Below the pieces are notes generated by a model. It was not told the origin of the DNA. It saw only the letters and a list, made by a program, of their open reading frames with translations, and ran no database searches. Shown here one piece after another: positions 54,001-63,400 of a DNA stretch of 64,000 nt. This stretch comes from JBEEOW01 sp041191405. Its GTDB lineage: Bacteria; Bacteroidota; Bacteroidia; Cytophagales; UBA9547. Made by a program: the position numbers and the translations under genes. Positions within the stretch are counted from its first letter, which is position 1; each line of letters begins with the position of its first letter. The DNA lies in contig JBEEOW010000007.1 in the NCBI GenBank assembly GCA_041191405.1, positions 74,974 through 138,973 of the forward strand. The letters run 5' to 3'.

Positions 54001-55501
54001 CAGTTTCAAATTCTGGAATTATTTCTCCATGTAAAATTTTATGTAAAGTAGAAAGTGTTGCATGTTTATGGTCAACAGAAATGATATCCGAAAATCTTAA
54101 ATTTTCAATTTCTTCATCTGAATAACCAAGTGTTTCTTTCCAAGTTTGATTCACAAAAGTAAACTTACCTTCAACAGTAAATAACTGAATTAAGTCGTTG
54201 GCATTTTGCATAAAATCCTCCAATTTTTTATTGGTATCTCTTAATGCACGAACCATTCTTTTATTTTCCGAAACATCTTTACCCACCAACGAGAAACCAG
54301 AAATTTCTCCATCGGCATCGGCAATCATGGCAACGTTGAATTGAATTATTCTATTATCACCGTATTTTGAAAACAATTGTCTTTCAAATTGCTCCAAAAA
54401 CATTCCCCCATGGGTAATGTCTAAAAATTCAGTTCTTTGATTTTCTAAACCATTTTCGGGAACAAATAAATCAAATAAATCTTGCCCTAGCACTTCTGAT
54501 TTTTTAAAACCAGTTAAATTCAAAAAGTTTGTATTACAGTAAGTTATCTTGCATGAATTATCAATTGTAACAGCAAGCATTCTCACTTTTTCAAAAATTT
54601 CTTCAAGCTTTTTTTGCGATTCAGCAACCGAAATTTTCTTTAATTTTTGCTCATCTTCAAGTTTACGTTTAGTTATATCTCTATCATGCGCAATAATTAT
54701 TTCTTGATTGAAATAAATTGCTTTTCTAAAAGTAATCTCGTGAGTAAATCTTCCGAAATCCTTATCAACAATATCCCATTCAATTACCTCAATATTTCCT
54801 TCCCAAGCACTATTTAATACTTGTTTAATATCAAAATTTAATTCTTTTTCAAAAGGATATTTGATATAATTAATATCTAAAAAATATTTATTGAGAACCT
54901 CTTCCTTATCTACACCATATAAACCAATGGCAGTTTCGTTTAAATCAAGAACCTGACCATCAATATTTAAAATAAAAATTGCATCAGAACTATGGTTAAA
55001 AATACCTCTATAACTACTTTCCGATGATTTAAGTTTTTTGTTTGCAAGCCAAATTTCAGTAATATCGTGCCCAATACAATGTACAATTTTTTCACCATTT
55101 GAATCCTCAACAAGTCTATTTGAGTAATTTAACAAACGAATAGTTCCGTTTTTATCAATTACTCTCATAAACCCCTTATTGAACTTATTTTCAGTGATAT
55201 TTCTCAAATATTCATCAAAATCATTTCTAAAAGCAGGAGCCAAAAAATCTCTGATATTAGTTGTACTAGGTGCAATATATTCATCACTAGCTCTATTAAA
55301 AGCAATGATTTCTCCTTTTAAATCATGTACCAAAAGTAAATCGTGACTATTGGCTTCAAGTAATTCAATCAATTCCTTGTTACGAATATCACTACGCATT
55401 GCCCTGATATGCAATTCGTTTTCTTCGATATGTTTTTGCAGCGTTAATACTTTTTGAATTAATGCTTCTTTATCTAATTGTGTTAAATCTTGAGAATCCA
55501 C
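51029..55501 (-). CDS. soluble hybrid histidine kinase with multiple PAS and a GAF domain, REC and Hpt
   Basis: A 1490-residue kinase without membrane helices. Order: four PAS domains (about 50-150, 165-285, 300-420, 425-545), GAF (about 555-715), two further PAS (about 715-840 and 850-970), HisKA with H989 (FLANMSHEIRTPMNGI), HATPase (about 1100-1210), receiver with D1281 (LILMDIQMPVMDG) and Hpt with H1432 (IHTIKGSAGTLG). This gives the full relay His-Asp-His, likely to the adjacent response regulator. PAS and GAF domains suggest several intracellular signals; ligands are unknown. Confidence 0.93.
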   Translation of the reverse strand: MDSQDLTQLDKEALIQKVLTLQKHIEENELHIRAMRSDIRNKELIELLEANSHDLLLVHDLKGEIIAFNRASDEYIAPSTTNIRDFLAPAFRNDFDEYLRNITENKFNKGFMRVIDKNGTIRLLNYSNRLVEDSNGEKIVHCIGHDITEIWLANKKLKSSESSYRGIFNHSSDAIFILNIDGQVLDLNETAIGLYGVDKEEVLNKYFLDINYIKYPFEKELNFDIKQVLNSAWEGNIEVIEWDIVDKDFGRFTHEITFRKAIYFNQEIIIAHDRDITKRKLEDEQKLKKISVAESQKKLEEIFEKVRMLAVTIDNSCKITYCNTNFLNLTGFKKSEVLGQDLFDLFVPENGLENQRTEFLDITHGGMFLEQFERQLFSKYGDNRIIQFNVAMIADADGEISGFSLVGKDVSENKRMVRALRDTNKKLEDFMQNANDLIQLFTVEGKFTFVNQTWKETLGYSDEEIENLRFSDIISVDHKHATLSTLHKILHGEIIPEFETVLQTKEGKNVYVSCSVNCRIVNGTATEFRGIFHNNTSRIRAERAQTLFYSIANLAVKSDNLESLYLDIHKLLKQYIDVNNFHVALIDNEHQQLNFPYYVDENNPGVISSSHRIVGKGLSEYTLKQGKALFLYEEDILKLSENNEIELIGRLPKIWMGVPLRLENKIIGAIAVKSYSDKNKYKQRHLEMLDFVSSQIALAIDRKIKEAKIADQTSRLRSIFESSSHLIWSVNQKIELTSFNQNYADAIYFHHGVNLFTDNIQQEQKLIISDESFRDFVFEKYRLAFQGIPQHYETYISDKQNKNIQIWRETYLNPIISSEGKIEEVSGISHDITEKKNAELAIQEREEKFRSIFESFQDIYYQTDSLGRITLISPSVYELTGYTPQEMIGKKISDYYVNAKKQEKLLKQLLRTGSVRNFEVRIRRKDGSEIQTISNIRVVFNNKREAIATEGVARDITFLKKTEQDLINAKEIAEKSLKVKELFLANMSHEIRTPMNGIIGMIDILDMSPLDANQKDYVNTIKRSSETLLNILNDILDLSKIEAGKMQLKPQPIYLQNTLDKLIGLFSQQAKNKGIELIFKIEEDVPLYVVADETRLIQILANLTSNAIKFTDKGSVTIQVEKQKSSVKNKCLLKASIIDTGIGIAKENLALLFNTFSQIDNSSTKSFSGTGLGLVISKQLCEMMNGTIGVKSKVNHGSSFWFTFLVPTCEPFEIPQQNKVNIHQDVNLNGVAILVVDDNSVNRKVASEILKSYHCSVDLATNGIEAIDKVKANNYQLILMDIQMPVMDGVTAMQEIRSTIKNKIIPPIIAMTAYSMKDDKLKFIDAGMDDYISKPIRPESLISKIVEWLPESIKNIDSINDESSVIKLENIVPNSDLPIIDEEVRAQLMKYGGIELLQDMWNDFIEESNVLITQSLHAFEVSDFQQLRSHIHTIKGSAGTLGLLQITEISTILDSKLKIMDYSDLESNLNLLVQRFESFVEFVNIEKCFG

Positions 55502-55584
55502 TTTAAATAATTAATAATGAGTAATTAATAATCAAAAATAATTTAAATAATAATCATAAATTAAGCTAAAGTAAAGCTTTAAAA

Positions 55585-56532
55585 CTATTTATTTATAAAC
55601 AATTTTATATGATTGATAATACCTTTTACCAAAGTTTCACGAGCCTGCATCGATGCCCACGCAATATGAGGAGTTAAAACCAATTTTTGCTTCTTTTTAA
55701 CATTTAATAATGGCTCGTCAAATGGAATAGGTTCAACTGCATAAACATCAATACAAGCTCCTGCAATGATATCATTATCAATTGCATACGCCAAATCAGT
55801 GTGATTAACAATTCCTCCTCTTCCTGTATTTATCAACTTTGCACTTGACTTCATTAACACCAATTCTTTTGCAGTAATTAAGTTTTTTGTATCATCACGT
55901 AAAGGTGCATGAATAGATACAAAATCTGAATTTTGGAGCAAATATGTTAAACTTACAGCCTCATATTCAACATCATATTTATTTCCAGAAGCAGAATAAT
56001 AAATTACTTTTAAACCAAAACTTTCAGCTATTTGAGCTACTTTTTTGCCAATTGTGCCCAAACCAATAATTCCAAAAGTTTTACCATTTAACTCTTCAAT
56101 TGGATAAGCAAGGTTTGTAAAAATTTCACTTTTAGCATACTCTCCATTTTGTACAAACTGATTGTAATACTGAATATGATTTTGTAAATGTAAAAGTGAA
56201 GCAAATGTTTGCTGAGCAACACTATTTGTTGAATAACCAGATACATTTCGAACTTCAATACCTAACTCTTTTGCAGCTACTAAATCAATATTATTCATAC
56301 CTGTAGCAGCAACACAAATTAGTTTTAATTTCGGTGAAGCAAGCATTACTTCTTTGGTAATCAAAACTTTATTAGTAATAATAATCGTTGCATTTTTGAT
56401 TCTTTCTGCAACTAAATCGTTTTTAGTTGTTTGGTAAATTGTTAAATTTCCTAAATTTTCAATCTCTTTTAAAGCTTCAACTTTACCTAACGTTTCGGCA
56501 TCAAGTAATACTATTTCTGGTTTCAAATCCAT
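55585..56532 (-). CDS. D-2-hydroxyacid dehydrogenase
   Basis: I place the start at ATG 56532 (MDLKPEIVLLD), since the longer frame begins with TTG. The 315-residue enzyme has the NAD fold FGIIGLGTIGKKVAQIAESFG, substrate Arg in LINTGRGGIVNHTDLA, and the catalytic His in TPHIAWASMQARETL. It resembles glycerate/hydroxypyruvate reductases, which convert hydroxypyruvate or glyoxylate using NADH. It follows the GreA-like gene by 12 bases. Confidence 0.9.
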   Translation of the reverse strand: MDLKPEIVLLDAETLGKVEALKEIENLGNLTIYQTTKNDLVAERIKNATIIITNKVLITKEVMLASPKLKLICVAATGMNNIDLVAAKELGIEVRNVSGYSTNSVAQQTFASLLHLQNHIQYYNQFVQNGEYAKSEIFTNLAYPIEELNGKTFGIIGLGTIGKKVAQIAESFGLKVIYYSASGNKYDVEYEAVSLTYLLQNSDFVSIHAPLRDDTKNLITAKELVLMKSSAKLINTGRGGIVNHTDLAYAIDNDIIAGACIDVYAVEPIPFDEPLLNVKKKQKLVLTPHIAWASMQARETLVKGIINHIKLFINK

Positions 56533-56544
56533 TATTAAATACAA

Positions 56545-56991
56545 TTATTCAACAGATAATATCTTAAATTCTTTATTATTAAACACAAAAGAATCGCCTA
56601 TTTTTTTACCTTTAAGTAACTGACCAATAGGCGAAACCTGTGAAATTAAATAATAATCGAGGTTATTCATTTTTACAATTCCAGCACCAATAGCAATATA
56701 ATAAAAACCGTTAGTAGTTTGCACCAAACTGCCTTGTTGCACAATATTTTGAGTTGTAAAAGTTTTGATTTGGTTAAGCAAATTCAACATTTGTTTGGCT
56801 AGCAACAACTGACTTGTATTTTTCTCAATTTCTAATTGCATCATTGCTCTTCCAGTTTCGTATTTATCGCCCGCACTACTTTTACCTTCCTCATTAGCAG
56901 CTTCTTGTGCTACAGTAATTGCATTTTGTGCAGATAAAATTCGTTCTTCAACATAAGTAAAGCAATATTCTAAAAGTTGTTCTTTAATCAT
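56545..56991 (-). CDS. GreA/GreB-like protein
   Basis: I choose the ATG at 56991 (MIKEQLLEYCF), because the upstream extension to 57099 has an atypical composition. The 148-residue product has a short N-terminal helical hairpin (LSAQNAITVAQEAANEEGK) and the Gre C-terminal FKBP-like domain (LISQVSPIGQLLKGKKIGDSFVF). GreA proteins rescue arrested RNA polymerase. The N-terminal coiled-coil is short and lacks the classic acidic tip, so an RNAP-binding relative without cleavage-stimulating activity is possible. Confidence 0.75.
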   Translation of the reverse strand: MIKEQLLEYCFTYVEERILSAQNAITVAQEAANEEGKSSAGDKYETGRAMMQLEIEKNTSQLLLAKQMLNLLNQIKTFTTQNIVQQGSLVQTTNGFYYIAIGAGIVKMNNLDYYLISQVSPIGQLLKGKKIGDSFVFNNKEFKILSVE

Positions 56992-57098
56992 TACAGTGTA
57001 TTTTTTGCAAATTATAAATTTAATTGCAATTCGTTTTGAATATATGGGAAAAATGAGTTTAAAAAAAATTAAACATTTATATTGAAAAACCTCCACCA

Positions 57099-57121
57099 CC
57101 CTCCCTTGAAAAAAGGAGGGG
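57099..57121. repeat. small palindrome CCCTCC(n)GGAGGG
   Basis: CCCTCCCTTGAAAAAAGGAG (then GGG) folds into a short stem; similar sequences are scattered in Bacteroidota intergenic regions. It may end the transcript of the downstream gene tag. Confidence 0.4.
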
Positions 57122-57201
57122 AACCAACAAGTAATTATATTTGTAAAATTTCAATAAGCTTAATTGTTACAAAAAATCCTACAATCATTAAATTCTAAAA
57201 A

Positions 57202-57759
57202 TCATAGTTCAGACACACTCCACAACGGCTTATGCTCCAAAACAATGTTGTAAATGTGGCAATCAGGACTGTGTGCACCAGGCAAATAACCAATACTCAT
57301 TAAAAATTCATTTACAATTTCGCCACCTGTAAATCGAAATGTTTTTTTGAAGATTTTAACCCAGTCTTCTTTGGTTTTGGGATGATGATGTTGTAACCAT
57401 TTTTCAAAAGAGCCAAACTGTTTTTGAAGTTCAATAATTGTTTTGGCGTTTTCGATAGCCGCATTGATTTTAAGTTTATTTCTGATAATACCAGCATCAT
57501 TCAAAAGACGTTCACGGTCTGTTTCGGTATATGCAGCTACTTTTTCAATTTCAAAATTACTGTAAGCGGCTCTAAATGAAACTTCTTTCTTTAAAATGGT
57601 TTCCCAGCTTAAACCCGCCTGATTAATTTCTAAAATTAATCGTCCAAACAACTCATTGTTATCATGTATCGGGAAACCATAATGATTATCATGGTAATTT
57701 TTATGTAAAACTTTACGCTCTTCTGGTTGCAGATTTTCAATTACTTGGCAGTATGACAT
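57202..57759 (-). CDS. tag: 3-methyladenine DNA glycosylase I
   Basis: Tag removes 3-methyladenine from DNA. The 185 residues contain MSYCQV and the zinc-type ligands His17-like, GAHSPDCHIYNI, the aromatic pocket NYHDNHYGFPIHDNNELFGRLILE and AGLSWETILKKE, all in the family order. Short length matches Tag rather than AlkA. It is a single gene flanked by unrelated ones. Confidence 0.93.
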   Translation of the reverse strand: MSYCQVIENLQPEERKVLHKNYHDNHYGFPIHDNNELFGRLILEINQAGLSWETILKKEVSFRAAYSNFEIEKVAAYTETDRERLLNDAGIIRNKLKINAAIENAKTIIELQKQFGSFEKWLQHHHPKTKEDWVKIFKKTFRFTGGEIVNEFLMSIGYLPGAHSPDCHIYNIVLEHKPLWSVSEL

Positions 57760-57803
57760 GTGTAATTTCGGATTTTAAAATCAAATTTGGATATTAATTT
57801 ATT

Positions 57804-58097
57804 TCAACCATTATTCAAACAACTCAAACAAATTATAGTATAAAATTTATAACCCCAAAAGATAAGAGTTATCAACGATAGAAAATAAAACAGAAACATT
57901 TTATCATATTTAGAAAAAAAAGCATTAACACCTAAAACAAATACAATTATTGAAATAATAAACATTATAAATCCCCAAATAGGACCTTCATTCATATGAG
58001 AGTTTGCTGATTTTTGTATAAAAGGTAATATATAAAAATTCAAAATTAAATTTACAATCAGAATTACTATCCAAATAAATATTTTTTTTATATCCAT
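57804..58097 (-). CDS. small membrane protein of unknown function
   Basis: A 97-residue protein with three hydrophobic segments (about 8-26, 42-61 and 68-90) and no family I recognise. It may have arisen locally; a single weak ribosome site is seen. Confidence 0.55.
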   Translation of the reverse strand: MDIKKIFIWIVILIVNLILNFYILPFIQKSANSHMNEGPIWGFIMFIISIIVFVLGVNAFFSKYDKMFLFYFLSLITLIFWGYKFYTIICLSCLNNG

Positions 58098-58135
58098 TAA
58101 TTATTTTAAAATAAAGGTAACATTTTAAATGAATT

Positions 58136-58579
58136 TCATTTCAACTCATAAATAATCAAATCATTACCCTTATTATAAATAAGTTTTTTATCTTTTAATA
58201 TAAGATTTTCAACTTTTAAACCATTTTCATAAAATGTTTTGGTTTTTGAATTATAATAAACTTTTAGTTTTTTAACAACTTTATAATCCGAAACAAAAAT
58301 CCTTTTAAATACATTAATAGAATAAATATTTACACCAAGTGGAACATGATAACTATAAATTGAATCAACTAACCCTTTTGAATTGAATATATATGATTGT
58401 TGCCTTTCATATCTAACTCCATTAAATCGAAAAACACAACATTCAGGATGATTATCTTTGCAATCATCACAATTCATTGCATCTGATTTTGTAAAAATCC
58501 ATTTTGCTTTAACATTTTGAGCAAATGAAATTTGACTAAATGTAATGATTAACAGAAAAATATAATGTTTTAAATTCAT
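58136..58579 (-). CDS. exported cysteine-rich small protein of unknown function
   Basis: A 147-residue protein with a signal peptide (ending SFAQN). The mature N-terminus has a dense Cys pattern (MNCDDCKDNHPECC), which could bind metal or form disulfides, followed by an Arg/Tyr-rich beta region (GVRYERQQSYIF). I cannot name the family. Confidence 0.65.
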   Translation of the reverse strand: MNLKHYIFLLIITFSQISFAQNVKAKWIFTKSDAMNCDDCKDNHPECCVFRFNGVRYERQQSYIFNSKGLVDSIYSYHVPLGVNIYSINVFKRIFVSDYKVVKKLKVYYNSKTKTFYENGLKVENLILKDKKLIYNKGNDLIIYELK

Positions 58580-58719
58580 TCTTAAAATGACAGATTATAT
58601 TACAATTTTACCCAAAAATCCCCTCAAATCCAACCTCACTCCTCACATAATCCCCTCCACATTGCCACATTTTGCAAAAAATAACTTATTTTTACTGAAA
58701 TTATCATTTTACAAAAGCA

Positions 58720-60315
58720 ATGACATTAGCAGAAGAAATTCAAAAACGACGCACATTTGCCATCATTTCTCACCCCGATGCAGGAAAAACTACACTTACT
58801 GAAAAATTACTTTTATTTGGTGGTGCTATTCAAACTGCAGGAGCTGTAAAGTCGAACAAAATTAAAAAGACTGCCACCTCCGATTTCATGGAAATTGAGC
58901 GTCAAAGAGGTATTTCGGTTGCTACTTCGGTGATGTCGTTTGAGTATAGCGATACGTTGATTAACATTTTGGATACTCCTGGTCACAAAGATTTTGCTGA
59001 AGATACTTACCGTACCCTTACTGCGGTTGACTCTGTTATTCTTGTAATTGACTGTGTTAAAGGGGTTGAGGAACAAACTGAAAGATTAATGGAAGTTTGT
59101 AGAATGAGAAATACGCCTGTAATTGTGTTTATTAACAAAATGGACCGTCCGGGTAAAGATCCCTTCGATTTACTTGATGAACTTGATTCTAAATTAGGTA
59201 TTAAAACAAGACCTTTGTCTTGGCCAATTTCTGGTGGAGAATCATTTAAAGGGGTTTACAATATCTACGAAAATAAATTAAACTTATTCAATGCTAGCAA
59301 AACCAATATTGACACTAACATTGTGGAAGTGCAAGGTTTGGCAGACCCAATATTGGATAAAATGGTTACCGAGCGTTTTGCAAATCAATTACGTGAGGAT
59401 ATTGAATTGATTGAGGTTGGTTACGAACCTTTTGAAATTGACAATTATTTAACTGGAGAAGTTGCTCCAGTATTCTTTGGTTCGGCAGTTAATAGTTTCG
59501 GTATCAAAGAGATGCTTGATACTTTTATCAAAATTGCTCCATCGCCAAAAAGTAGAAATTCAGATACTCGTGAGGTAAAAGCTGACGAAAACAAGTTTAC
59601 TGGTTTTGTGTTTAAAATCCACGCCAACCTTGACCCTCGCCACAGAGATAGAATTGCATTTTTAAGAATTTGTTCGGGTAAATTTGAACGAAATAAATTT
59701 TATTACCATGTGCGTAATGGAAAAGAAGTTCGTTTTAGTAACCCTGTAACGTTTTTGGCTCAAAGTAAAAACGTGGTTGATGAGGCTTTCCCTGGTGATG
59801 TAGTTGGTTTGTACGATACAGGAAACTTTAAAATTGGTGATACTTTAACTGAAGGTGAAAAATTCATGTATAGAGGTATTCCAAGTTTTTCGCCTGAGAT
59901 TTTTAAAGAGTTGGTAAATGCTGACCCAATGAAATCTAAGCAATTAGAAAAAGGAATTATGCAATTAACCGATGAAGGGGTTGCACAGTTATTTATTCAA
60001 CAACCAGGAAACAGAAAAATTGTAGGTACAGTTGGTGATCTTCAATTTGAAGTAATTCAATATCGTTTGGAGCATGAATACGGAGCAAAATGTCGTTTTC
60101 AGGCACTTGGTTACTATAAAGCTTGTTGGTTAACTTGCGATGACAAAAAAATATTAGACGAATTTATCCGTAGAAAATCCTCATACATTGCATTTGATAA
60201 AGATAACAATCCTGTTTATTTAGCTGAAAGTTACTGGAATTTAAATGTAGTTATGAGCGATCATCCTGATATTACTTTCCATAATACTTCTGAATTTAAG
60301 TTGGAAATTAAGTAG
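58720..60315 (+). CDS. prfC: peptide chain release factor 3
   Basis: RF3 is the GTPase that recycles RF1/RF2 from the ribosome. The 531 residues show G1 SHPDAGKTTLTEKLL, G2/switch II DTPGHKDFAEDTYRTL, G4 INKMDRPGKDP and RF3-specific MLDTFIKIAPSP and FSPEIFKELVNADPMKSKQL. The full set of RF3 domains is present. It is monocistronic and ends near a strong terminator. Confidence 0.97.
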   Translation: MTLAEEIQKRRTFAIISHPDAGKTTLTEKLLLFGGAIQTAGAVKSNKIKKTATSDFMEIERQRGISVATSVMSFEYSDTLINILDTPGHKDFAEDTYRTLTAVDSVILVIDCVKGVEEQTERLMEVCRMRNTPVIVFINKMDRPGKDPFDLLDELDSKLGIKTRPLSWPISGGESFKGVYNIYENKLNLFNASKTNIDTNIVEVQGLADPILDKMVTERFANQLREDIELIEVGYEPFEIDNYLTGEVAPVFFGSAVNSFGIKEMLDTFIKIAPSPKSRNSDTREVKADENKFTGFVFKIHANLDPRHRDRIAFLRICSGKFERNKFYYHVRNGKEVRFSNPVTFLAQSKNVVDEAFPGDVVGLYDTGNFKIGDTLTEGEKFMYRGIPSFSPEIFKELVNADPMKSKQLEKGIMQLTDEGVAQLFIQQPGNRKIVGTVGDLQFEVIQYRLEHEYGAKCRFQALGYYKACWLTCDDKKILDEFIRRKSSYIAFDKDNNPVYLAESYWNLNVVMSDHPDITFHNTSEFKLEIK

Positions 60316-60361
60316 TTAGTTTTCAGTTTTCAGTCGTCAGAATTCAGTTAAATTATAAAGT

Positions 60362-60405
60362 AAAAGAGCTCCAAAGTTTAAAACCTTGGAGCTCTTTTGT
60401 TTTTT
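60362..60405. terminator. terminator between prfC and the chemoreceptor gene
   Basis: Perfect 13-bp stem AAAAGAGCTCCAA / TTGGAGCTCTTTT (60362-60374 and 60386-60398) with an 11-base loop and T-rich tail. Confidence 0.9.
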
Positions 60406-60409
60406 AATA

Positions 60410-60481
60410 AAATTAAAATCTTAAATCTTAAGTCTTTAAACTTAAGTCTAAAATCTATAATCTAACATCTACAATCTTAAA
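60410..60481. repeat. degenerate tandem repeat array (TCTTAAGTCT / TCTAAAATCTATAATC)
   Basis: The array follows the terminator and runs up to the stop of the chemoreceptor gene. A related short stretch (TTTTCAGTTTTCAGTCGTC) precedes the terminator at about 60316-60350. Confidence 0.65.
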
Positions 60482-63400
60482 TTAAGATAACTTAAACTGA
60501 TTTACATTTCGTTTTAATTCATCAGCAACAGCAGCCAAACTATTTCCAGTATAAGCAACTTCTTCCATTGACGAATTCAATTCTCTAGCCGAACTTGCAA
60601 TCTCCTGAGTACCAGAAGCAGTTTCTTCAGCAACAACTACAATTGTTTCAATATTTCTTACAACAACTGCAATTGATTTTTGTTGTTCTTTAGTTGAAAG
60701 TTGAACATCTTTCGCTTGTGAAAGAGTTTCGTCACTTGAAGAGTTAATACTTCTAAATACTTTTTCAGCTTCTCTTGTAGCTTGCGTTCCGTTACTTACA
60801 CTTTCTTTCATTTTCTCAATTGCTCGAGTAGCTGAACTTGTATCTTTCTGAACATCAGCAACAACTTTTTCAATATCAATTGCCGATTTACGAGAATCTT
60901 CAGCTAATTTTCTAATTTCTTCGGCAACTACAGCAAAACCTCTACCTGCATCACCTGCCCTGGCAGCCTCAATGGCAGCATTTAATGCTAATAAATTTGT
61001 TTGTGCGGCAATTTCAGTAATCACAGAAAGAGTTCTTGAAATTTCATCTGAACGAGTAGATAAAACATCAATAGATTTACCAGTTAATTCAGCAGTTTGC
61101 GTAATTTCAGTCATGTTATCTACAACAGAGCTGATAATTTTCAAACCTTCATTGCTACTTTCTTGTCCACGTTCAGCGGCTTTGTAAATAGTATCTGATT
61201 GATTACCCATTTCATTTGATGATTTCAAAATCATATCTACTAATTTCGATGACTCATCCATTTTAATAGCCTGCTCTTGAGCACCATCAGCCATTTGTGA
61301 TATTGCAGATGCAACCTCTGTAGTGCTACGTTTCATAGAGCTAGCTTTTTCAAGCATTTCAGCTGAAGCTGCAGAAACTGTATAAGCACTATTTTCAATA
61401 CCTTTTAATATTCTATTGATATTTTTCAATGCAATATTCAATGCATTTCCCATATCTTTAATATCACCATTGGTCGCCATCTCAAATCTTTGGGTTAAAT
61501 CTCCCATCGACATAGCAGTTATGATTTGATTCATATCCAAAATTGGCTCAGATACATTCATTAATAATGTATTCAATGAATCAACTAATTGTTTCCATGA
61601 ACCATCAACTCCATCAACTCTTAACCTTTCCCTTAACTGACCTGCATTACCAGCTAAATCAACCACTCTGTTTACTTCTGTAATAACTTTATTTAAAGTA
61701 TTTTTTAGAGAAACTAAATCTTCTGTTACTTTTAAAATATCTCCACTTAATACAGCCCCATTTAACTCTAAATTAGCATTTAAATTTCCTCTTCGTAATT
61801 GATCAATAAATTTAGTTGATGCATTAAATCCAACTGTAAATGGAGTTACATCAGTACAATATTTAACAACACTAATTGGTTTACCATTTAAATCTAAAAT
61901 TGGGAAATAGGTTGCTGATAAATATACAATTTGTCCTTGTTTATTTAGTCTTCTGTATGTTCCACTATCAAAATTACCACTTCCTAATTTTTTCCAAAAC
62001 TCTACATAATCAACAGATTGAGCATATTCAGATTCTACAAATATTTTATGATGTTTCCCTACTATTTCATCTAATTTATATCCAGTTACTTTAAGGAAAT
62101 TCTCATTTGCAGTTTTTATTGTTCCATCTAAATTAAACTGAATTACACCTTGTATTTGAGAAACTGCATTCACCTGTGCCTCATAAACAGCATTTTTATT
62201 TTTAACATCTGTTACATCTGAAGCAATCATTAAAACTTTTTCTAGATTTCCATTTTCATCATATGCTGGAGAAAAAGCTGCTGAAAACCATATTTCTTTA
62301 CCTGATAAAGAAATATTTTTAAAGTCACCAACCTGATTATTACCATTTTTCAAATTATTCCATAATTCAGAATAAGCTGAAGAACGAGCAAATTTTTCTT
62401 CTACAAATGAGCTATAATTCTTCCCAATAACTTCTTTTTCTGAGCTATAACCTAATAATTTAGAGAAGAATGTATTCGAAGAAATCACTTCTCCACTAGG
62501 TTTCATTTCAAGCAATGCATATTGTAAATTAATCAAATTGTTCATTCCCGAAGTACGAGCTTTTTCAATTTTTATTAAGTTTTCACGCATTGCAACCAAT
62601 GATTTACCAAGTTCATCTTTATCTCCCGATGCAGAAAATGGCGAGTCTAAATTTCCCTTACCCATTTCATCAGCAAATTGAGCCTTAATTCTTAAATCTT
62701 GAACCAATGTTCTAGCCGCAGCAGTCATTAAACCAATTTCATCTTCCGAACTACTTTCTGGTATTTCTACTAACTCTCCTTTTGAAACAGTAAGAATTGA
62801 ATCTTTTAAATTATCTACTTTTGTTGCGATACTACTTGCAAACGCTCTAACAACTAAAACTAATAATATTGAAACTACAACTGTAATTATTGCAAAAATC
62901 AATAAATTATCCATAAAATAAGCCCAACCAAATGATACTTTTGGTATAAATACATAAGCTTTCCATTTAACACCTGGATAATTATAAGCACCTTCAGAAA
63001 CAAACTCTCCAAAGTTGTATTTTGAATTTGTAATGGTTTTAGTTAAAAAATTAAAACCCTCTCCTGCATTAAACTTTGCCGAACTTACTTTATTTGAACC
63101 TATAAGTTTTTGATCTTCAGCATCAATTACTTTACCTAAACTGTCTGTTATAACAATAAATGAATTAGGCCAATTTTTTTGTAATGTAGCTTCTGATTCT
63201 TTTCTTATACCTTTATTTAATCTATCCCAATTAACAAAATTGTACCAATAACCTACAATTTCACCTTTTGAATCCTTCATCGGACATACAAATTCCATCC
63301 CTTCTCCTGTGGAACCAAGAATTTTAGCAACATCGTTATTTATTTTATAATCAGTATAAAAAACAGCATTTAATTCTTTAGCCTTTTTAAACCATGCTTC

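Noticed and set aside
56992..57099. N-terminal extension of the GreA-like protein
   Set aside because: Aromatic and basic composition differs from GreA N-termini; MIKEQLL at 56991 is a natural start.
1390..60481. CRISPR arrays from the short repeats
   Set aside because: Units are 7-9 bp, degenerate and without unique spacers; no cas genes occur.
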